Positions 24,692 to 33,903 of a stretch of DNA of 60,245 nucleotides are shown here, in pieces. This DNA is from an uncultured Opitutaceae bacterium. Its GTDB lineage: Bacteria; Verrucomicrobiota; Verrucomicrobiia; Opitutales; Opitutaceae. Each line of letters begins with the position of its first letter. Within the stretch, counting starts at the first letter, position 1. A program made the translations under genes and the position numbers. The notes beneath the pieces were generated by a model, which saw only the letters and a program-made list of their open reading frames with translations, had not been told where the DNA came from and made no database searches. The stretch is taken from the NCBI GenBank assembly GCA_937958045.1, contig CALFXL010000011.1, forward strand, positions 1 to 60,245, read 5' to 3'.

Positions 24692-25729
24692 ATGGCACTC
24701 AGTCCTTCCGGAACTTCCGAACGCACCGTGGCTGGCGATTTCGCCGCCGTCTTTGCGCCGCTTCAGCCGCACATGGCGCGGCTCGATGCGTATCTGCGGA
24801 CGCAACTGGAGGCGTTCGAACCGGAGATTCGTTCGATGGCGGATTATTGCATCGATACTTCGGGTAAACGCATCCGCCCGGCGCTGGTGTTTCTCAGCGG
24901 CACACGCGTGAACGAAGCGCCCTCGGATGATCTGGTGCGCGTCGCGGCCGTGGTGGAGCTGGTGCATTTGGCGACGCTCGTGCACGACGACATCATGGAT
25001 GAAGCCGAGCTGCGCCGAAACCGTCGTACCGCCACGCGCGAATATGGCGCGGAAGCCGCCGTCTTGCTCGGCGACGCATTGTTCTCGCACGCGCTGAATC
25101 TCGCCACGCAATTTCCCACGACCGAAGTCTGCGCCGCGGTTTCCGAATCCACGCGTCGCGTTTGTTCGGGAGAAATCATCCAGACGATGCGCCGCGGTTC
25201 GACCGATATCTCGCTCGAAGACTATCGCCGCGTGATCGATCTGAAAACGGCTGAACTCTTCCGCGTGTCCTGTTTCCTCGGCAGCAAACTCGCGGGTTAT
25301 CCGGCGGAGTTTGTGCGGGCCGCGAGCAGCTTCGGCCGCCATCTCGGCATCGCGTATCAGATTTACGACGATCTCGCGGATTTCTTTGGCGACGAAAAAC
25401 GCATCGGCAAAACCCTCGGCACCGATCTCGCGAGCGGAAAACTCACGCTGCCCTTGCTGGAACTTCTGGCTCAGTTGCCGCCCGAAGAAAAAGCGACGCT
25501 CACGGAGGAGATTCTCAAAAAACGTCCGCCTCAACTCGCGCTGCGCATCGCGCAGATGAAGGACTACGGCGTGTTTGCGCATGTGGCCGACGCGATCGAG
25601 GCCGATTTGCGCATCGGGCTCGAGGCCTTGGCGCCGCATCGATCGCTCGCGCCGGCGCCCGTTTTGGGCGGGCTCGCGGAAGTCCTGCGCGCGCAGGTCG
25701 CGCAGCTGCGCTCCGGCGCGAACGCCTGA
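24692..25729 (+). CDS. ispB: Polyprenyl diphosphate synthase (octaprenyl-type)
   Basis: Trans-prenyl synthases condense IPP onto allylic diphosphates to make the side chain of quinones or shorter precursors. The 345-residue protein has KRIRPALVFLSG, the first Asp-rich motif LVHDDIMD, and the second YQIYDDLADFFGDEK. Length and the residues before the first motif (VELVHLATLVHDDI) fit long-chain, quinone-type synthases more than geranylgeranyl synthases, but product length cannot be read with certainty. It is followed after 59 nt by the sigma factor on the same strand. Confidence 0.87.
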   Translation: MALSPSGTSERTVAGDFAAVFAPLQPHMARLDAYLRTQLEAFEPEIRSMADYCIDTSGKRIRPALVFLSGTRVNEAPSDDLVRVAAVVELVHLATLVHDDIMDEAELRRNRRTATREYGAEAAVLLGDALFSHALNLATQFPTTEVCAAVSESTRRVCSGEIIQTMRRGSTDISLEDYRRVIDLKTAELFRVSCFLGSKLAGYPAEFVRAASSFGRHLGIAYQIYDDLADFFGDEKRIGKTLGTDLASGKLTLPLLELLAQLPPEEKATLTEEILKKRPPQLALRIAQMKDYGVFAHVADAIEADLRIGLEALAPHRSLAPAPVLGGLAEVLRAQVAQLRSGANA

Positions 25730-25788
25730 GCCTGCACGAAAACGAGAAAGCGGTTGCCAGAAATGGCATCAGGGTCATTTTCGCGCTC

Positions 25789-26424
25789 ATGGCCGTCGGC
25801 TCCAAACTGCTAGCCAAACCCCTGATCGGCACCCCCGAACGCCAGGAAGAGGCGAGTGCCGATTGGCAGATCGTCCAGCGCGTGCAAGCGGGCGATGTCG
25901 CGGCCTTTGATCGATTGGTGCTGAAATACCGCGAACGCGTTTACGGCGTCATCTACCACATGGTGGCCAACCGCGAAGACGCCGCGGATCTCGCGCAGGA
26001 CGTCTTCATCAAAGCTTTTCAATCGATCCACCGCTTCCAAGGGCAGTCGTCGTTTTTCACGTGGCTGTATCGCATCACGGTGAACTCGACGCTCACCCAT
26101 TTGCGCAAGGCGCGGCTGCGGTCGTTTTTCAGTTTCGAGAAGATCCACGAAGAGGATAAATCCGCCGAAGTGCTCGCGCAGTTGACGGACAAAACCGGCG
26201 CAGACCGGGAGCTCTTCGTGAAGGAACTCCAAGAAAAATTGAACGAGGCGATGCTAAAATTGTCTATCAAGCATCGTACCGTGGTCACCTTGTTCGAAAT
26301 CGACGGCCTCAGTCATGAAGAGGTTGCTGAGATTATGGAATGTTCGGTGGGCACGGTTCGTTCTCGTCTGCACTACGCCAAACAACTTCTTCAAGCCGAG
26401 CTCCAGAGCTATACGCGACCATGA
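25789..26424 (+). CDS. ECF-type sigma-70 factor (RpoE-like)
   Basis: The 211-residue protein has region 2 with YREDVYGVIYHM-like sequence, ANREDAADLAQDVFIKAFQS and SFFTWLYRITVNS, and region 4 with KHRTVVTLFEIDGLSHEEVA and CSVGTVRSRLHYAKQLL, the helix-turn-helix binding the -35 element. It overlaps the next gene by 4 nt, the usual arrangement of an ECF sigma factor with its membrane anti-sigma. Target promoters cannot be identified from this window. Confidence 0.93.
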   Translation: MAVGSKLLAKPLIGTPERQEEASADWQIVQRVQAGDVAAFDRLVLKYRERVYGVIYHMVANREDAADLAQDVFIKAFQSIHRFQGQSSFFTWLYRITVNSTLTHLRKARLRSFFSFEKIHEEDKSAEVLAQLTDKTGADRELFVKELQEKLNEAMLKLSIKHRTVVTLFEIDGLSHEEVAEIMECSVGTVRSRLHYAKQLLQAELQSYTRP

Positions 26425-27287
26425 TGGAACGTCAGCGACCGCACTCCAAAGTATCGGTGGAAGATCTTCTCCGTCTTAAGCGCGCCGAAAAGCCGGCGCC
26501 GGAGTTCTGGACGGAGTTCGAGACACGCCTCCGCTACAAGCAGCTTGCCGCCATTGTCGACAAACGTCCTTGGTGGCGCCGTGTGTCGCTGCGCAATCTC
26601 GGAAAACTTTCTGTTCCGATCGGCGCCACGGCGGCGCTCGTGCTCACAGCGCTGACGGTGCGGCAATCGCCTCCGACAGCGACGCCGACCGTCGATAAAT
26701 CGGCGCGGCTTGCGGCGCAAGAACCGGCCCAGGCACCGGCCGATGTTTCTGTCTCTGCTCCGACGCTCGCGCATCGCTCGGAAACGGCTGCGAGCCGTGA
26801 GGATTCTGTGCAGGCGCAAGTCGCATCCGCTCCCGCTGCGGAAGCATCACCGGCGATCGTGCACGTAGCGACGTCTTCTTCGACGAGTTCGAGCGGCGCA
26901 GTTGCGACGACGTCCTCTTCGAGCACTCCGGAATATTCGTTGGCTCAAGTGATCCTTGGCTTGGAAGGATCAACCGAGAGCGATGCGCGTCCGCAATTTG
27001 AAGTGGAGTCCGGCCTGCTCTCTTCGCTGCAGGTGGGGGATTTTCGTCCCGTGGTTGAGCGCCGCGACGCTCCGCTCGCGCAACCGCCGGCGGCAACTCC
27101 GCAAGATTCTCGTCGCGCCCGACTGCTCGCGTACCTGACCGAGTCGGAAGAAAACGGTTATACGGAAACCAATCCGCGTGTGGCGCGTTCGCGAGAACGG
27201 ATTACTCGTCGTCTTAGCGAACAAGCGCTCTACGATTCGATCAGTCGTCTCGGCCTTAATGGCGACAGCGTGACAATCCGCTTCTAG
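26421..27287 (+). CDS. Putative membrane partner (anti-sigma-like) of the ECF factor
   Basis: The chosen ATG overlaps the sigma stop (ATGA) and gives 288 residues. An N-terminal cytoplasmic segment (VEDLLRLKRAEKPAPEFWTE) is followed by one hydrophobic span near residues 60-77 (VPIGATAALVLTALTV), then a long Ala/Ser/Thr/Pro-rich extracytoplasmic stretch (about 80-180) and a C-terminal region ending LYDSISRLGLNGDSVTIRF. This is the topology of single-pass anti-sigma factors, but no zinc HxxxCxxC signature is present. Function is inferred from coupling. Confidence 0.6.
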   Translation: MMERQRPHSKVSVEDLLRLKRAEKPAPEFWTEFETRLRYKQLAAIVDKRPWWRRVSLRNLGKLSVPIGATAALVLTALTVRQSPPTATPTVDKSARLAAQEPAQAPADVSVSAPTLAHRSETAASREDSVQAQVASAPAAEASPAIVHVATSSSTSSSGAVATTSSSSTPEYSLAQVILGLEGSTESDARPQFEVESGLLSSLQVGDFRPVVERRDAPLAQPPAATPQDSRRARLLAYLTESEENGYTETNPRVARSRERITRRLSEQALYDSISRLGLNGDSVTIRF

Positions 27288-27326
27288 GCACGGCGCTTGG
27301 GGCGTTGGGAGGGGATTGGAAATTCG

Positions 27327-27347
27327 TGTAGTGGAAAATCCACTACA
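27327..27347. other. Perfect 9-bp palindrome between convergent genes
   Basis: TGTAGTGGA-AAA-TCCACTACA lies between the convergent ends of the anti-sigma-like and TPR genes. No T tract follows, so it is a weak terminator candidate at best. Confidence 0.45.
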
Positions 27348-27370
27348 GACTTACTCGGGCGTTTTCTTGC

Positions 27371-27853
27371 TCACATCCAGAGTTCGGGATTGCTTTGGCG
27401 CAACGCTTCGAGATCGGGATCCGTGCGCGCGAGATCTTGAAATTGCGAGTCGATGCCGATCGCGCGCGCGACGCGCGCTCGGGCGCCATCGAGATTGCCA
27501 AGCAGGCAGGCGTAGCAACCGAGGTTGAAATGAATCGTCGCGACGCGGTCGTGCATCATCACGGCGACCAAGAGGATTTTTTCCGCCGCTTCGATGGAGA
27601 CGGAACGTCGCGTGCCGAAAGCCCAAAGAATCCACCAGTCCGGCTCGTGCGGTTCGCGATGCGCGAGGATGCGGGCGGCGGCGGCGAGTTCCGCCCATTC
27701 TTCTCGTTCCTGCGCGAGGATCGCTTTTTCGCGGAGGAATTCTGTTTCCTCCGTGTGTTCAGTGGGCACGGCGGCGAGCTCCTCGGCGGCCTCCTTGAGC
27801 AGGCCGAGTTCGCGAAAACCCTGCGCATGACGCACGCGCCATTTCCAGTGCAT
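27371..27853 (-). CDS. Small tetratricopeptide-like protein
   Basis: The 160-residue protein is all-helical, with repeating 34-residue-like units: FRELGLLKEAAEELAAVP, EWAELAAAARILAHREPHEP, EAAEKILLVAVMMHDRVATI and FNLGCYACLLGNLDGARARV. The last is a good TPR consensus (N-LGCY--LLG----A). No signal peptide is seen. Role unknown. It is the third gene of a minus-strand run with the AsmA-like and DsbA-like genes, with a 15-nt gap to the DsbA-like gene. Confidence 0.7.
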   Translation of the reverse strand: MHWKWRVRHAQGFRELGLLKEAAEELAAVPTEHTEETEFLREKAILAQEREEWAELAAAARILAHREPHEPDWWILWAFGTRRSVSIEAAEKILLVAVMMHDRVATIHFNLGCYACLLGNLDGARARVARAIGIDSQFQDLARTDPDLEALRQSNPELWM

Positions 27854-27868
27854 GCCTCGACTCCGGGA

Positions 27869-28525
27869 TCAACTTTTCGGCGCCGCTCCGAAGTGCGCGG
27901 CGTAGCTCAAGTAGCCCGCGGTGTCGGCGAGCATCGCATCGAGCGTAGCCGCGAGCGGTTCGAGTGCGACGAGTCCGGAAAACACCGCACGATCACCGAT
28001 GGGATCTTCGATCAAAAAGGCGGGGCGCTGCGTGGCCTTGAGCGCATGGAACTCCGCGGTGCTGATATCGACGCGTGCGGCGACCTCGGCCGTTTCGGCG
28101 CGGATGCGCAGTTGCGCGGGATCGACGCCGCAGGCTGCGGCGACGACGGCAACGGCTTCCGTGAGATCGCCGATTTTGCGACCTTCACGCATCGCCGCGT
28201 GCGCGAGCGCAAGGCGCGCGCGATCATCGGTGACGCCGAAATCGCGCGCAGCTTCGGCGACGTAATTGGGGGCGCGATAATCGCCCTGACGCTCGGGCTC
28301 GAGCCAGTTGGGATTCAACTTGTACGGCGCGCGCATGAGCGTGCCGCTGCGTTGATAAAACCAATCGCACTCCGCGACCGTACGCGGAAAATCCTGCGGA
28401 TTCATCAACGCGATTTTCCATTCGAACTCCACGCGGCCGGAGTAGCGTTTTTTCAACTCGGCCCAAGTGGGTTCCGCCCAGTGACACCAAGACGAGCACG
28501 CTTCGAAGAAGTAGGTGATTTTCAT
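27869..28525 (-). CDS. DsbA/FrnE-like thioredoxin-fold protein
   Basis: The 218-residue protein begins KITYFFEACSSWCHWAEPTW, a thioredoxin-fold beta strand followed by Cys pairs at the helix start, then a large alpha-helical insertion (residues about 55-150) and a return to the fold with TQRPAFLIED, where Pro is the probable cis-Pro. This order fits DsbA/2-hydroxychromene isomerase (FrnE) relatives. The cysteines are spaced CxxxC instead of CxxC, so disulfide chemistry is uncertain. No signal peptide: cytoplasmic. Substrate unknown. Confidence 0.65.
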   Translation of the reverse strand: MKITYFFEACSSWCHWAEPTWAELKKRYSGRVEFEWKIALMNPQDFPRTVAECDWFYQRSGTLMRAPYKLNPNWLEPERQGDYRAPNYVAEAARDFGVTDDRARLALAHAAMREGRKIGDLTEAVAVVAAACGVDPAQLRIRAETAEVAARVDISTAEFHALKATQRPAFLIEDPIGDRAVFSGLVALEPLAATLDAMLADTAGYLSYAAHFGAAPKS

Positions 28526-28554
28526 CGGCCGGAAAAAAGCGTCAGGTGGACGTT

Positions 28555-29265
28555 TTATTTGAGCAACTTGTTCAGCTCACTGCCGGCTTTGTCGAGCAAG
28601 CCCTTCTCGACGGCCTTCTTCGCGCCGACTTGGGCGACTTGCGCGGTGATTTCTTTGAGTACGGCGGAGGCGAGTTGTTGGGGAGTGAGCCCGCCTTCGC
28701 GCGTGCCGAGATCGTTGAGCGCGAGCGTGGGCAATTCAACGGGAACGCTCGTGCCGGCGCCGGCGACGATGACTTTGGCGTTCTGCAGACGGAAGCTCTT
28801 CACGATCAATTTAACCGGCTTACTTTCACCTGCGGCCTCATCGGCGGATGGCGTGCCGGAACCTTGGCCCCCGGAGTTTTGGATGTTCTTCAGCAAATCC
28901 TGAAGATTGCTCGTGGTGATGCGGGTTTCGTATGTGATCTCGGGCGCATCGATCAGGATGCTGTTGATCACGACGGTGTCCTTGGTGACGGAGCTGGGTT
29001 CGAGATCGATGGAAACTTCGCCGAGATAAAACGCGCGCGGCGTGGTCCATCCGGCGGGGTTTCCCACGGTGAGTCCTTTGAGCGTGCCTTTGCCGGAGAA
29101 GATCGAGATGTCGGCGTCTTCGAGCACGACGCTGGTCTGGGTGATTTTGGGGCCGGCGTGGTTGACGCCGGTTTTCACGATCGTGCCGAGCTTGAAAGCG
29201 ACGAAGAGCATCGCGGCCAGACCGAGCGCCAGGAGAAATGCGACGATGGACAGGAAGATTTTCAT
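28555..29265 (-). CDS. AsmA-like membrane-anchored periplasmic protein
   Basis: The 236-residue product starts MKIFLSIVAFLLALGLAAML, an N-terminal anchor, then a beta-rich domain with ISIFSGKGTLKGLTVGNPAG and SVTKDTVVINSILIDAPEI, typical of AsmA/DUF748-type proteins that handle lipid transfer or outer-membrane assembly, and a C-terminal helix (VGAKKAVEKGLLDKAGSEL). It is far shorter than classical AsmA (over 600). The upstream 25 codons are excluded because they precede the membrane anchor. It is divergent from parE. Confidence 0.65.
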   Translation of the reverse strand: MKIFLSIVAFLLALGLAAMLFVAFKLGTIVKTGVNHAGPKITQTSVVLEDADISIFSGKGTLKGLTVGNPAGWTTPRAFYLGEVSIDLEPSSVTKDTVVINSILIDAPEITYETRITTSNLQDLLKNIQNSGGQGSGTPSADEAAGESKPVKLIVKSFRLQNAKVIVAGAGTSVPVELPTLALNDLGTREGGLTPQQLASAVLKEITAQVAQVGAKKAVEKGLLDKAGSELNKLLK

Positions 29266-29403
29266 GACAGGGAAGATAGATGAACAGTGCAGACAGCGTG
29301 AGCAGCGTCGAGTGCGGGGCGCGATTCGTTTCCGCCACATTTTCGCTTGTAACTCGCCGCCTCGGACGGACCCTCACGCCAAAAGATCCACGATTTTCTC
29401 TCC

Positions 29404-31251
29404 ATGGCCCAAGCGTACACCGAAGCGAGCATCAAGACCCTTTCACCTCTCGAACACATCCGCCTGCGTCCAGGCATGTACATCGGCCGACTGGGAAACG
29501 GCGCTCATCCGGAAGACGGCATCTACGTGCTCCTCAAGGAAACCATCGATAACTCCATCGACGAGTTCACGATGGGCTTCGGCAAAAAAATCGAAATCGA
29601 CATCACCGATCGCACCGTGCGCGTGCGCGATTACGGCCGCGGCATCCCGCTCGGCAAACTCGTCGAGTGCGTTTCGATCATCAACACAGGCGCCAAATAC
29701 GACAGCGAGACCTTTAAAAAAGCGATCGGCCTCAACGGCGTCGGCCAGAAAGCCGTCAACGCGCTCGCCTTCGAATATCGCGCGCAGGCGTTTCGCGACG
29801 GACAGACGCGCGCGGTGGAGTTTGTGCAGGGCAAGCTTAAGAAAGACGGCAAGATCGTCGCCGCCACCAACGGCGAGCGCAACGGCACCTTGATCGAGTT
29901 CACGCCCGACGAAGCGCTCTTCGGGAAGGACTTCCGTTTCCGTCCTGAATTCGTCGAGGAGATGCTTTGGAACTACGCGTTCCTCAATCGCGGCCTCACG
30001 CTCACGCTCAACGGCAAGTCCTTCAAATCCGAGAATGGTCTCAAGGATTTGCTCGCGAAGAAACTCACCGGTGAACCGCTTTATCCGCTGATCCACATCG
30101 AGGCCGACGACATCGAGATCGCGATGACGCACGGCGCGCACTACGGCGAAGAGTATTATTCGTTCGTCAACGGTCAGCACACGACGATGGGCGGCACGCA
30201 CCTTGCCGCTTTCCGCGAAGGTCTTGTCGCGACCATCCGCAACTTTTTTAAGAAAGACTACGAAGCGGCCGACATCCGTCAGTCGATCGTCGCAGCGGTT
30301 TCGGTGCGCGTGATGGAGCCGGTTTTCGAATCGCAGACAAAAACGAAACTCGGCTCCACCGATGTCGGCCCCGGCGGCCCGTCGATCCGTCTTTTTGTCG
30401 GCAACTTTCTCCAGCAGCACCTCGACAACTGGCTGCATCGCAATCCCGAGGCCGCGCAAGCGATTAAGAGCAAGATCGAGGCGAGCGAGCGCGAACGCAA
30501 AGAGCTCGCCGGTATCCGCAATCTCGCGCGCGAACGCGCCAAGAAAGCGTCGCTCCACAATCGCAAGCTCCGCGATTGCCGCGTACATCTCGACTCGAAG
30601 GACAAACGCGCGGAAGAAAGCACGCTCTTCATCGTGGAAGGTGATTCCGCCGCCGGCTCGCTCACCGCGTGCCGCGATGTGCAGACGCAGGCGGTCTTCG
30701 CGCTCAAAGGCAAACCGCTCAACACCTACGGGCTCACCAAAAAAGTCATCTACGAAAACGAGGAATTTCACCTGCTGCAGAGCGCGCTCAACATCGAGGA
30801 CGGACTCGATGGTCTGCGCTACAACCGTGTGATCATCGCGACCGACGCCGACGTCGACGGCATGCACATCCGTCTGCTGTTGCTCTCGTTCTTCGTGCAA
30901 TTTTTCCCCGAGCTCATCACCAACGGCCACGTGTTCATCCTCGAGACGCCGCTCTTCCGCGTGCGCAACAAGAAGCGCACCATCTACTGTTACAACGAAG
31001 AGGAAAAACAGCGGGCGATCAAAGAACTCGGCGCCACGCACGAGATCACACGCTTCAAAGGGCTCGGCGAAATCTCCGCCAACGAGTTCAAGGACTTCAT
31101 CGGCGAGAACATCCGCGCGGAAAAAGTCTCCCTCGAACACCTGCACAACAGCGCCGAACTCCTTTCGTTCTTCATGGGAAAAAACACGCCCAAGCGGCAG
31201 GATTTCATCATCGAGAATCTGCGTGTGGAAAAGGACCTCGTGGAGGCCTGA
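29404..31251 (+). CDS. parE: Topoisomerase IV-type subunit B
   Basis: The 615-residue type IIA topoisomerase ATPase subunit has LEHIRLRPGMYIG, ETIDNSIDEF, DYGRGIPLGKLVE and the ATP-lid GLNGVGQKAVNAL, then Toprim motifs EGDSAAGSLTACRDV and IIATDADVDGMHIRLLLL, ending with FKGLGEISANEFKDFIG. Compared with the gyrB product it lacks the long C-terminal insert and the QxxKG-type tail, and is more like ParE of Bacteroidota and Chlamydia. With ParC it should decatenate daughter chromosomes. A 47-nt gap separates it from parC. Confidence 0.9.
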   Translation: MAQAYTEASIKTLSPLEHIRLRPGMYIGRLGNGAHPEDGIYVLLKETIDNSIDEFTMGFGKKIEIDITDRTVRVRDYGRGIPLGKLVECVSIINTGAKYDSETFKKAIGLNGVGQKAVNALAFEYRAQAFRDGQTRAVEFVQGKLKKDGKIVAATNGERNGTLIEFTPDEALFGKDFRFRPEFVEEMLWNYAFLNRGLTLTLNGKSFKSENGLKDLLAKKLTGEPLYPLIHIEADDIEIAMTHGAHYGEEYYSFVNGQHTTMGGTHLAAFREGLVATIRNFFKKDYEAADIRQSIVAAVSVRVMEPVFESQTKTKLGSTDVGPGGPSIRLFVGNFLQQHLDNWLHRNPEAAQAIKSKIEASERERKELAGIRNLARERAKKASLHNRKLRDCRVHLDSKDKRAEESTLFIVEGDSAAGSLTACRDVQTQAVFALKGKPLNTYGLTKKVIYENEEFHLLQSALNIEDGLDGLRYNRVIIATDADVDGMHIRLLLLSFFVQFFPELITNGHVFILETPLFRVRNKKRTIYCYNEEEKQRAIKELGATHEITRFKGLGEISANEFKDFIGENIRAEKVSLEHLHNSAELLSFFMGKNTPKRQDFIIENLRVEKDLVEA

Positions 31252-31298
31252 CGTATCCACCGCATCACTACACGGTCCACTTCAAACTTTTAAGCTAG

Positions 31299-33410
31299 AT
31301 GCCCAAGAAGACTCGCAAGAAATCCGACGACCAGCCCGAGCTCCTGTTTTCGGACAGCGCCCAGAGCAGCTCGGAAACGACGTCGAATGCGGCCGATCAG
31401 TCCGTTGAAACCACCGCCGACGGAAGCGTTCCCCCGCCGGATGTTCCGGCGGGAGCCGTGCCGGAAAACTCCGGCAACAACGAGAACGCCCCGCTCGCCA
31501 AGGCGTACCGCAACTGGTTTCTCGAGTATGCGAGCTACGTCATTCTCGATCGCGCCGTTCCTCATCTCGATGACGGTTTGAAGCCCGTGCAGCGGCGCAT
31601 TCTCCACACGATGTGGGAAATGGACGATGGGCGCTTCAACAAAGTCGCGAACATCGTGGGCGCGGCGATGCGTTATCATCCGCACGGCGACGCGTCGATC
31701 GGTGCCGCGCTCGTCGGCATCGCGCAACGCGGTTTGCTCATCGAGCCGCAGGGTAATTTCGGCAATCTCTACACGGGTGACGGCGCGGCGGCTCCGCGTT
31801 ACATCGAAGCGCGCCTCACGCCGTTTGCGCGCGAAGTGGTTTTCAACCCGAAGACCACCACGTGGCAGCTCAGTTACGACGGTCGCAATCGTGAACCCGT
31901 GACGCTGCCGGTGAAGTTTCCGCTCGTGCTCGCCGAAGGCGCCGAGGGCATCGCGGTCGGTCTTTCGACGCGCATTCTTCCGCATAATTTCAACGATCTC
32001 TGCCGCGCCTCGATCAATCATCTCCAGGGAAAACGCTTCCGCATATTCCCGGATTTTCCGACCGGCGGCATCGCGGATTTCTCCGAGTACAACGACGGCG
32101 AACGCGGCGGCAAAGTGAAGGTGCGCGCCAAGATCGAGCAGCGGAGCAAATACCTCCTCGCGATTACCGAACTGCCTTACAGCACGACGACAACTTCGCT
32201 CATCGACTCGATCATCGCCGCCAACACGAAGGGCAAGATCAAGATCAAGCACGTGGACGACAACACGGCGGAATCCGTCGAGATCCTCGTGCATCTGCCG
32301 CAAGGCAGCGATCCGGAGAAGATCACGCAGCAGCTCTACGTGTTCACCGATTGCCAGGTGACGCTTTCACCTGCGGCCTGCATCATCGAGAACGACAAAC
32401 CGCATTTCCTCGGTGTATCCGAAATCCTGCGACGCAGCACGGACAAGACCGTGGCGTTGCTGAAACGTGAACTGGAAATCCGTCTCGGCGAACTCGAGCA
32501 GCAATGGCACTGGGATTCGCTCGAACGCATCTTCATCGAAGAGCGCATTTATCGTCGTATCGAAAAATCGGAGACGTGGGAAAACGTGCTCTCGGAGATC
32601 CGCGAAGGATTGAAGCCGTTCCTTAAAAACCTCCGCCGCGAGGCGACGGACGACGACATCACGCGTCTGACCGAGATCAAAATCAAGCGCATCTCGAAGT
32701 ACAATCGCTTCCAGGCGGACGAGCAGATCAAGAAGCTCGAGAGCGAGATGAAGGACGTGAAACATCACCTCAAGCATCTCACCGAATACGCGATCGCGTG
32801 GTTCGAGCGCTTGCAGGAAAAATATGGTAAGGGCCACAAGCGTCGCACGACTTACGACGAGATCGAGCAGATCAGCGCGGCCGCCGTCGTGTCTGCTAAT
32901 CAACGTCTGTATGTGAATCGCGAGGAAGGCTTCATCGGCCTCAACTGGCGCCAGCACGAATTCATCACCGAGTGCACGATTCTCGACGACGTCGTCTGCT
33001 TCATGGCCGACGGCACCATGAAGGTCGCGCGTGTGGCCGACAAAGTCTTCATGGGCCGCAACATCATCCACGTGGCGCTGCTGCCGAAGGACGGCGATAC
33101 GAGCTACTACACGATGATTTATCAGGACAAAAAGACCGGCAAGGCCTTCGCCAAACGCTTCCAGCTCGGTGGTGTGACGCGCGAAAAACTTTATCCGCTC
33201 ACCGCCAGCGAAGGCTCGAAGGTGGTGTATTTCCACGCGGCCAAAGACGAAAAGTCGATGCCGGCGGCGGTGGAAGTCGAACTCAGCGCTCGCTGCAGCG
33301 CGCGCAAGAAAGAGTTCAGTTTCGACTTGTCCGGACTCTCGATTGGCGGTCGCGGTGTCAAAGGCATCACCGTCACCGAATATCCGGTGAAACGCGTGCG
33401 CGCCAAATAA
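31299..33410 (+). CDS. parC: Topoisomerase IV-type subunit A
   Basis: The 703-residue breakage-reunion subunit starts with a 65-residue Ser/Thr/Pro/acidic disordered extension, then the winged-helix domain (HLDDGLKPVQRRILHTMWEM). The region equivalent to the quinolone pocket is HPHGDASIGAAL, with Ala at the position of Ser83 and no acidic residue at 87. Catalytic Tyr168 lies in APRYIEARL. There is no GyrA box and the C-terminal domain is short, so it should not supercoil. It is probably co-transcribed with parE. Confidence 0.9.
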   Translation: MPKKTRKKSDDQPELLFSDSAQSSSETTSNAADQSVETTADGSVPPPDVPAGAVPENSGNNENAPLAKAYRNWFLEYASYVILDRAVPHLDDGLKPVQRRILHTMWEMDDGRFNKVANIVGAAMRYHPHGDASIGAALVGIAQRGLLIEPQGNFGNLYTGDGAAAPRYIEARLTPFAREVVFNPKTTTWQLSYDGRNREPVTLPVKFPLVLAEGAEGIAVGLSTRILPHNFNDLCRASINHLQGKRFRIFPDFPTGGIADFSEYNDGERGGKVKVRAKIEQRSKYLLAITELPYSTTTTSLIDSIIAANTKGKIKIKHVDDNTAESVEILVHLPQGSDPEKITQQLYVFTDCQVTLSPAACIIENDKPHFLGVSEILRRSTDKTVALLKRELEIRLGELEQQWHWDSLERIFIEERIYRRIEKSETWENVLSEIREGLKPFLKNLRREATDDDITRLTEIKIKRISKYNRFQADEQIKKLESEMKDVKHHLKHLTEYAIAWFERLQEKYGKGHKRRTTYDEIEQISAAAVVSANQRLYVNREEGFIGLNWRQHEFITECTILDDVVCFMADGTMKVARVADKVFMGRNIIHVALLPKDGDTSYYTMIYQDKKTGKAFAKRFQLGGVTREKLYPLTASEGSKVVYFHAAKDEKSMPAAVEVELSARCSARKKEFSFDLSGLSIGGRGVKGITVTEYPVKRVRAK

Positions 33411-33458
33411 CTCAATCGAGCTTTGACGCGCCTCGTGGCTCCCGGCCACGCTCATCGA

Positions 33459-33728
33459 GTGAGCGATTCCGTTTCCACACCTTTTCTTTCAACGCTGCGC
33501 TGGCTGGCCGCGCACGCGGGTTTTCCCGCGCAGCGACTGCCCGAGAAGGCGGAAACCTTGCTGCTGATCAACGTCGCCGCGCAGCAGGAAGAAGTCGGCA
33601 AAAACGCGCAGTCCTCCGGCAAATATCACATCCAAACGCGCGATGGCGCGAAGGACGCCGCGTTGCGCGCGCATGCGATGCGGCGCTCGCTGGTCCACTA
33701 CAAGTGCGATAATAGCGCGAAGGTTTGA
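33459..33728 (+). CDS. Hypothetical small protein after parC
   Basis: A GTG start gives 89 residues: VSDSVSTPFLSTLRWLAAHA, then PEKAETLLLINVAAQQEEVG, then a basic end (ALRAHAMRRSLVHYKCDNSAKV). It is helical, with no signal or membrane segment and no recognised family. It starts 48 nt after parC on the same strand. A 12-codon extension upstream is also open. Translation is likely but unproven. Confidence 0.45.
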   Translation: MSDSVSTPFLSTLRWLAAHAGFPAQRLPEKAETLLLINVAAQQEEVGKNAQSSGKYHIQTRDGAKDAALRAHAMRRSLVHYKCDNSAKV

Positions 33729-33779
33729 GCGGGCCTCGCGCGCGGCTGAAAAGCGTCAGCGAGCGATGACCAAAGGAGC

Positions 33780-33829
33780 GCCGGCGGCCTGCCGGCAGTT
33801 TCCAAGAGGAACCGGCCGGCGGCCGGTTC
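33780..33829. repeat. Two GC-rich palindromes (REP-like)
   Basis: GCCGGC-GGCCT-GCCGGC (33780-33796) and GAACCGGCC-GGC-GGCCGGTTC (33809-33829) lie in tandem between convergent genes. They resemble the paired palindromes near 9.6 kb in scale and placement. Confidence 0.5.
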
Positions 33830-33837
33830 TCCCAGCG

Positions 33838-33863
33838 AAAAAGGCGGACCCAAGTCCGCCTTT
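33838..33863 (-). terminator. Rho-independent terminator of the receiver/coiled-coil gene
   Basis: AAAGGCGGAC (33840-33849) pairs with GTCCGCCTTT (33854-33863), loop CCAA. On the minus strand it is followed by TTTTT (complement of 33838-33842), 41 nt beyond the stop of the minus-strand gene. It may act in both directions. Confidence 0.88.
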
Positions 33864-33903
33864 CGTCGTGCCATGATGGATACGCGGTCCGCCCGCGTGA
33901 AAC

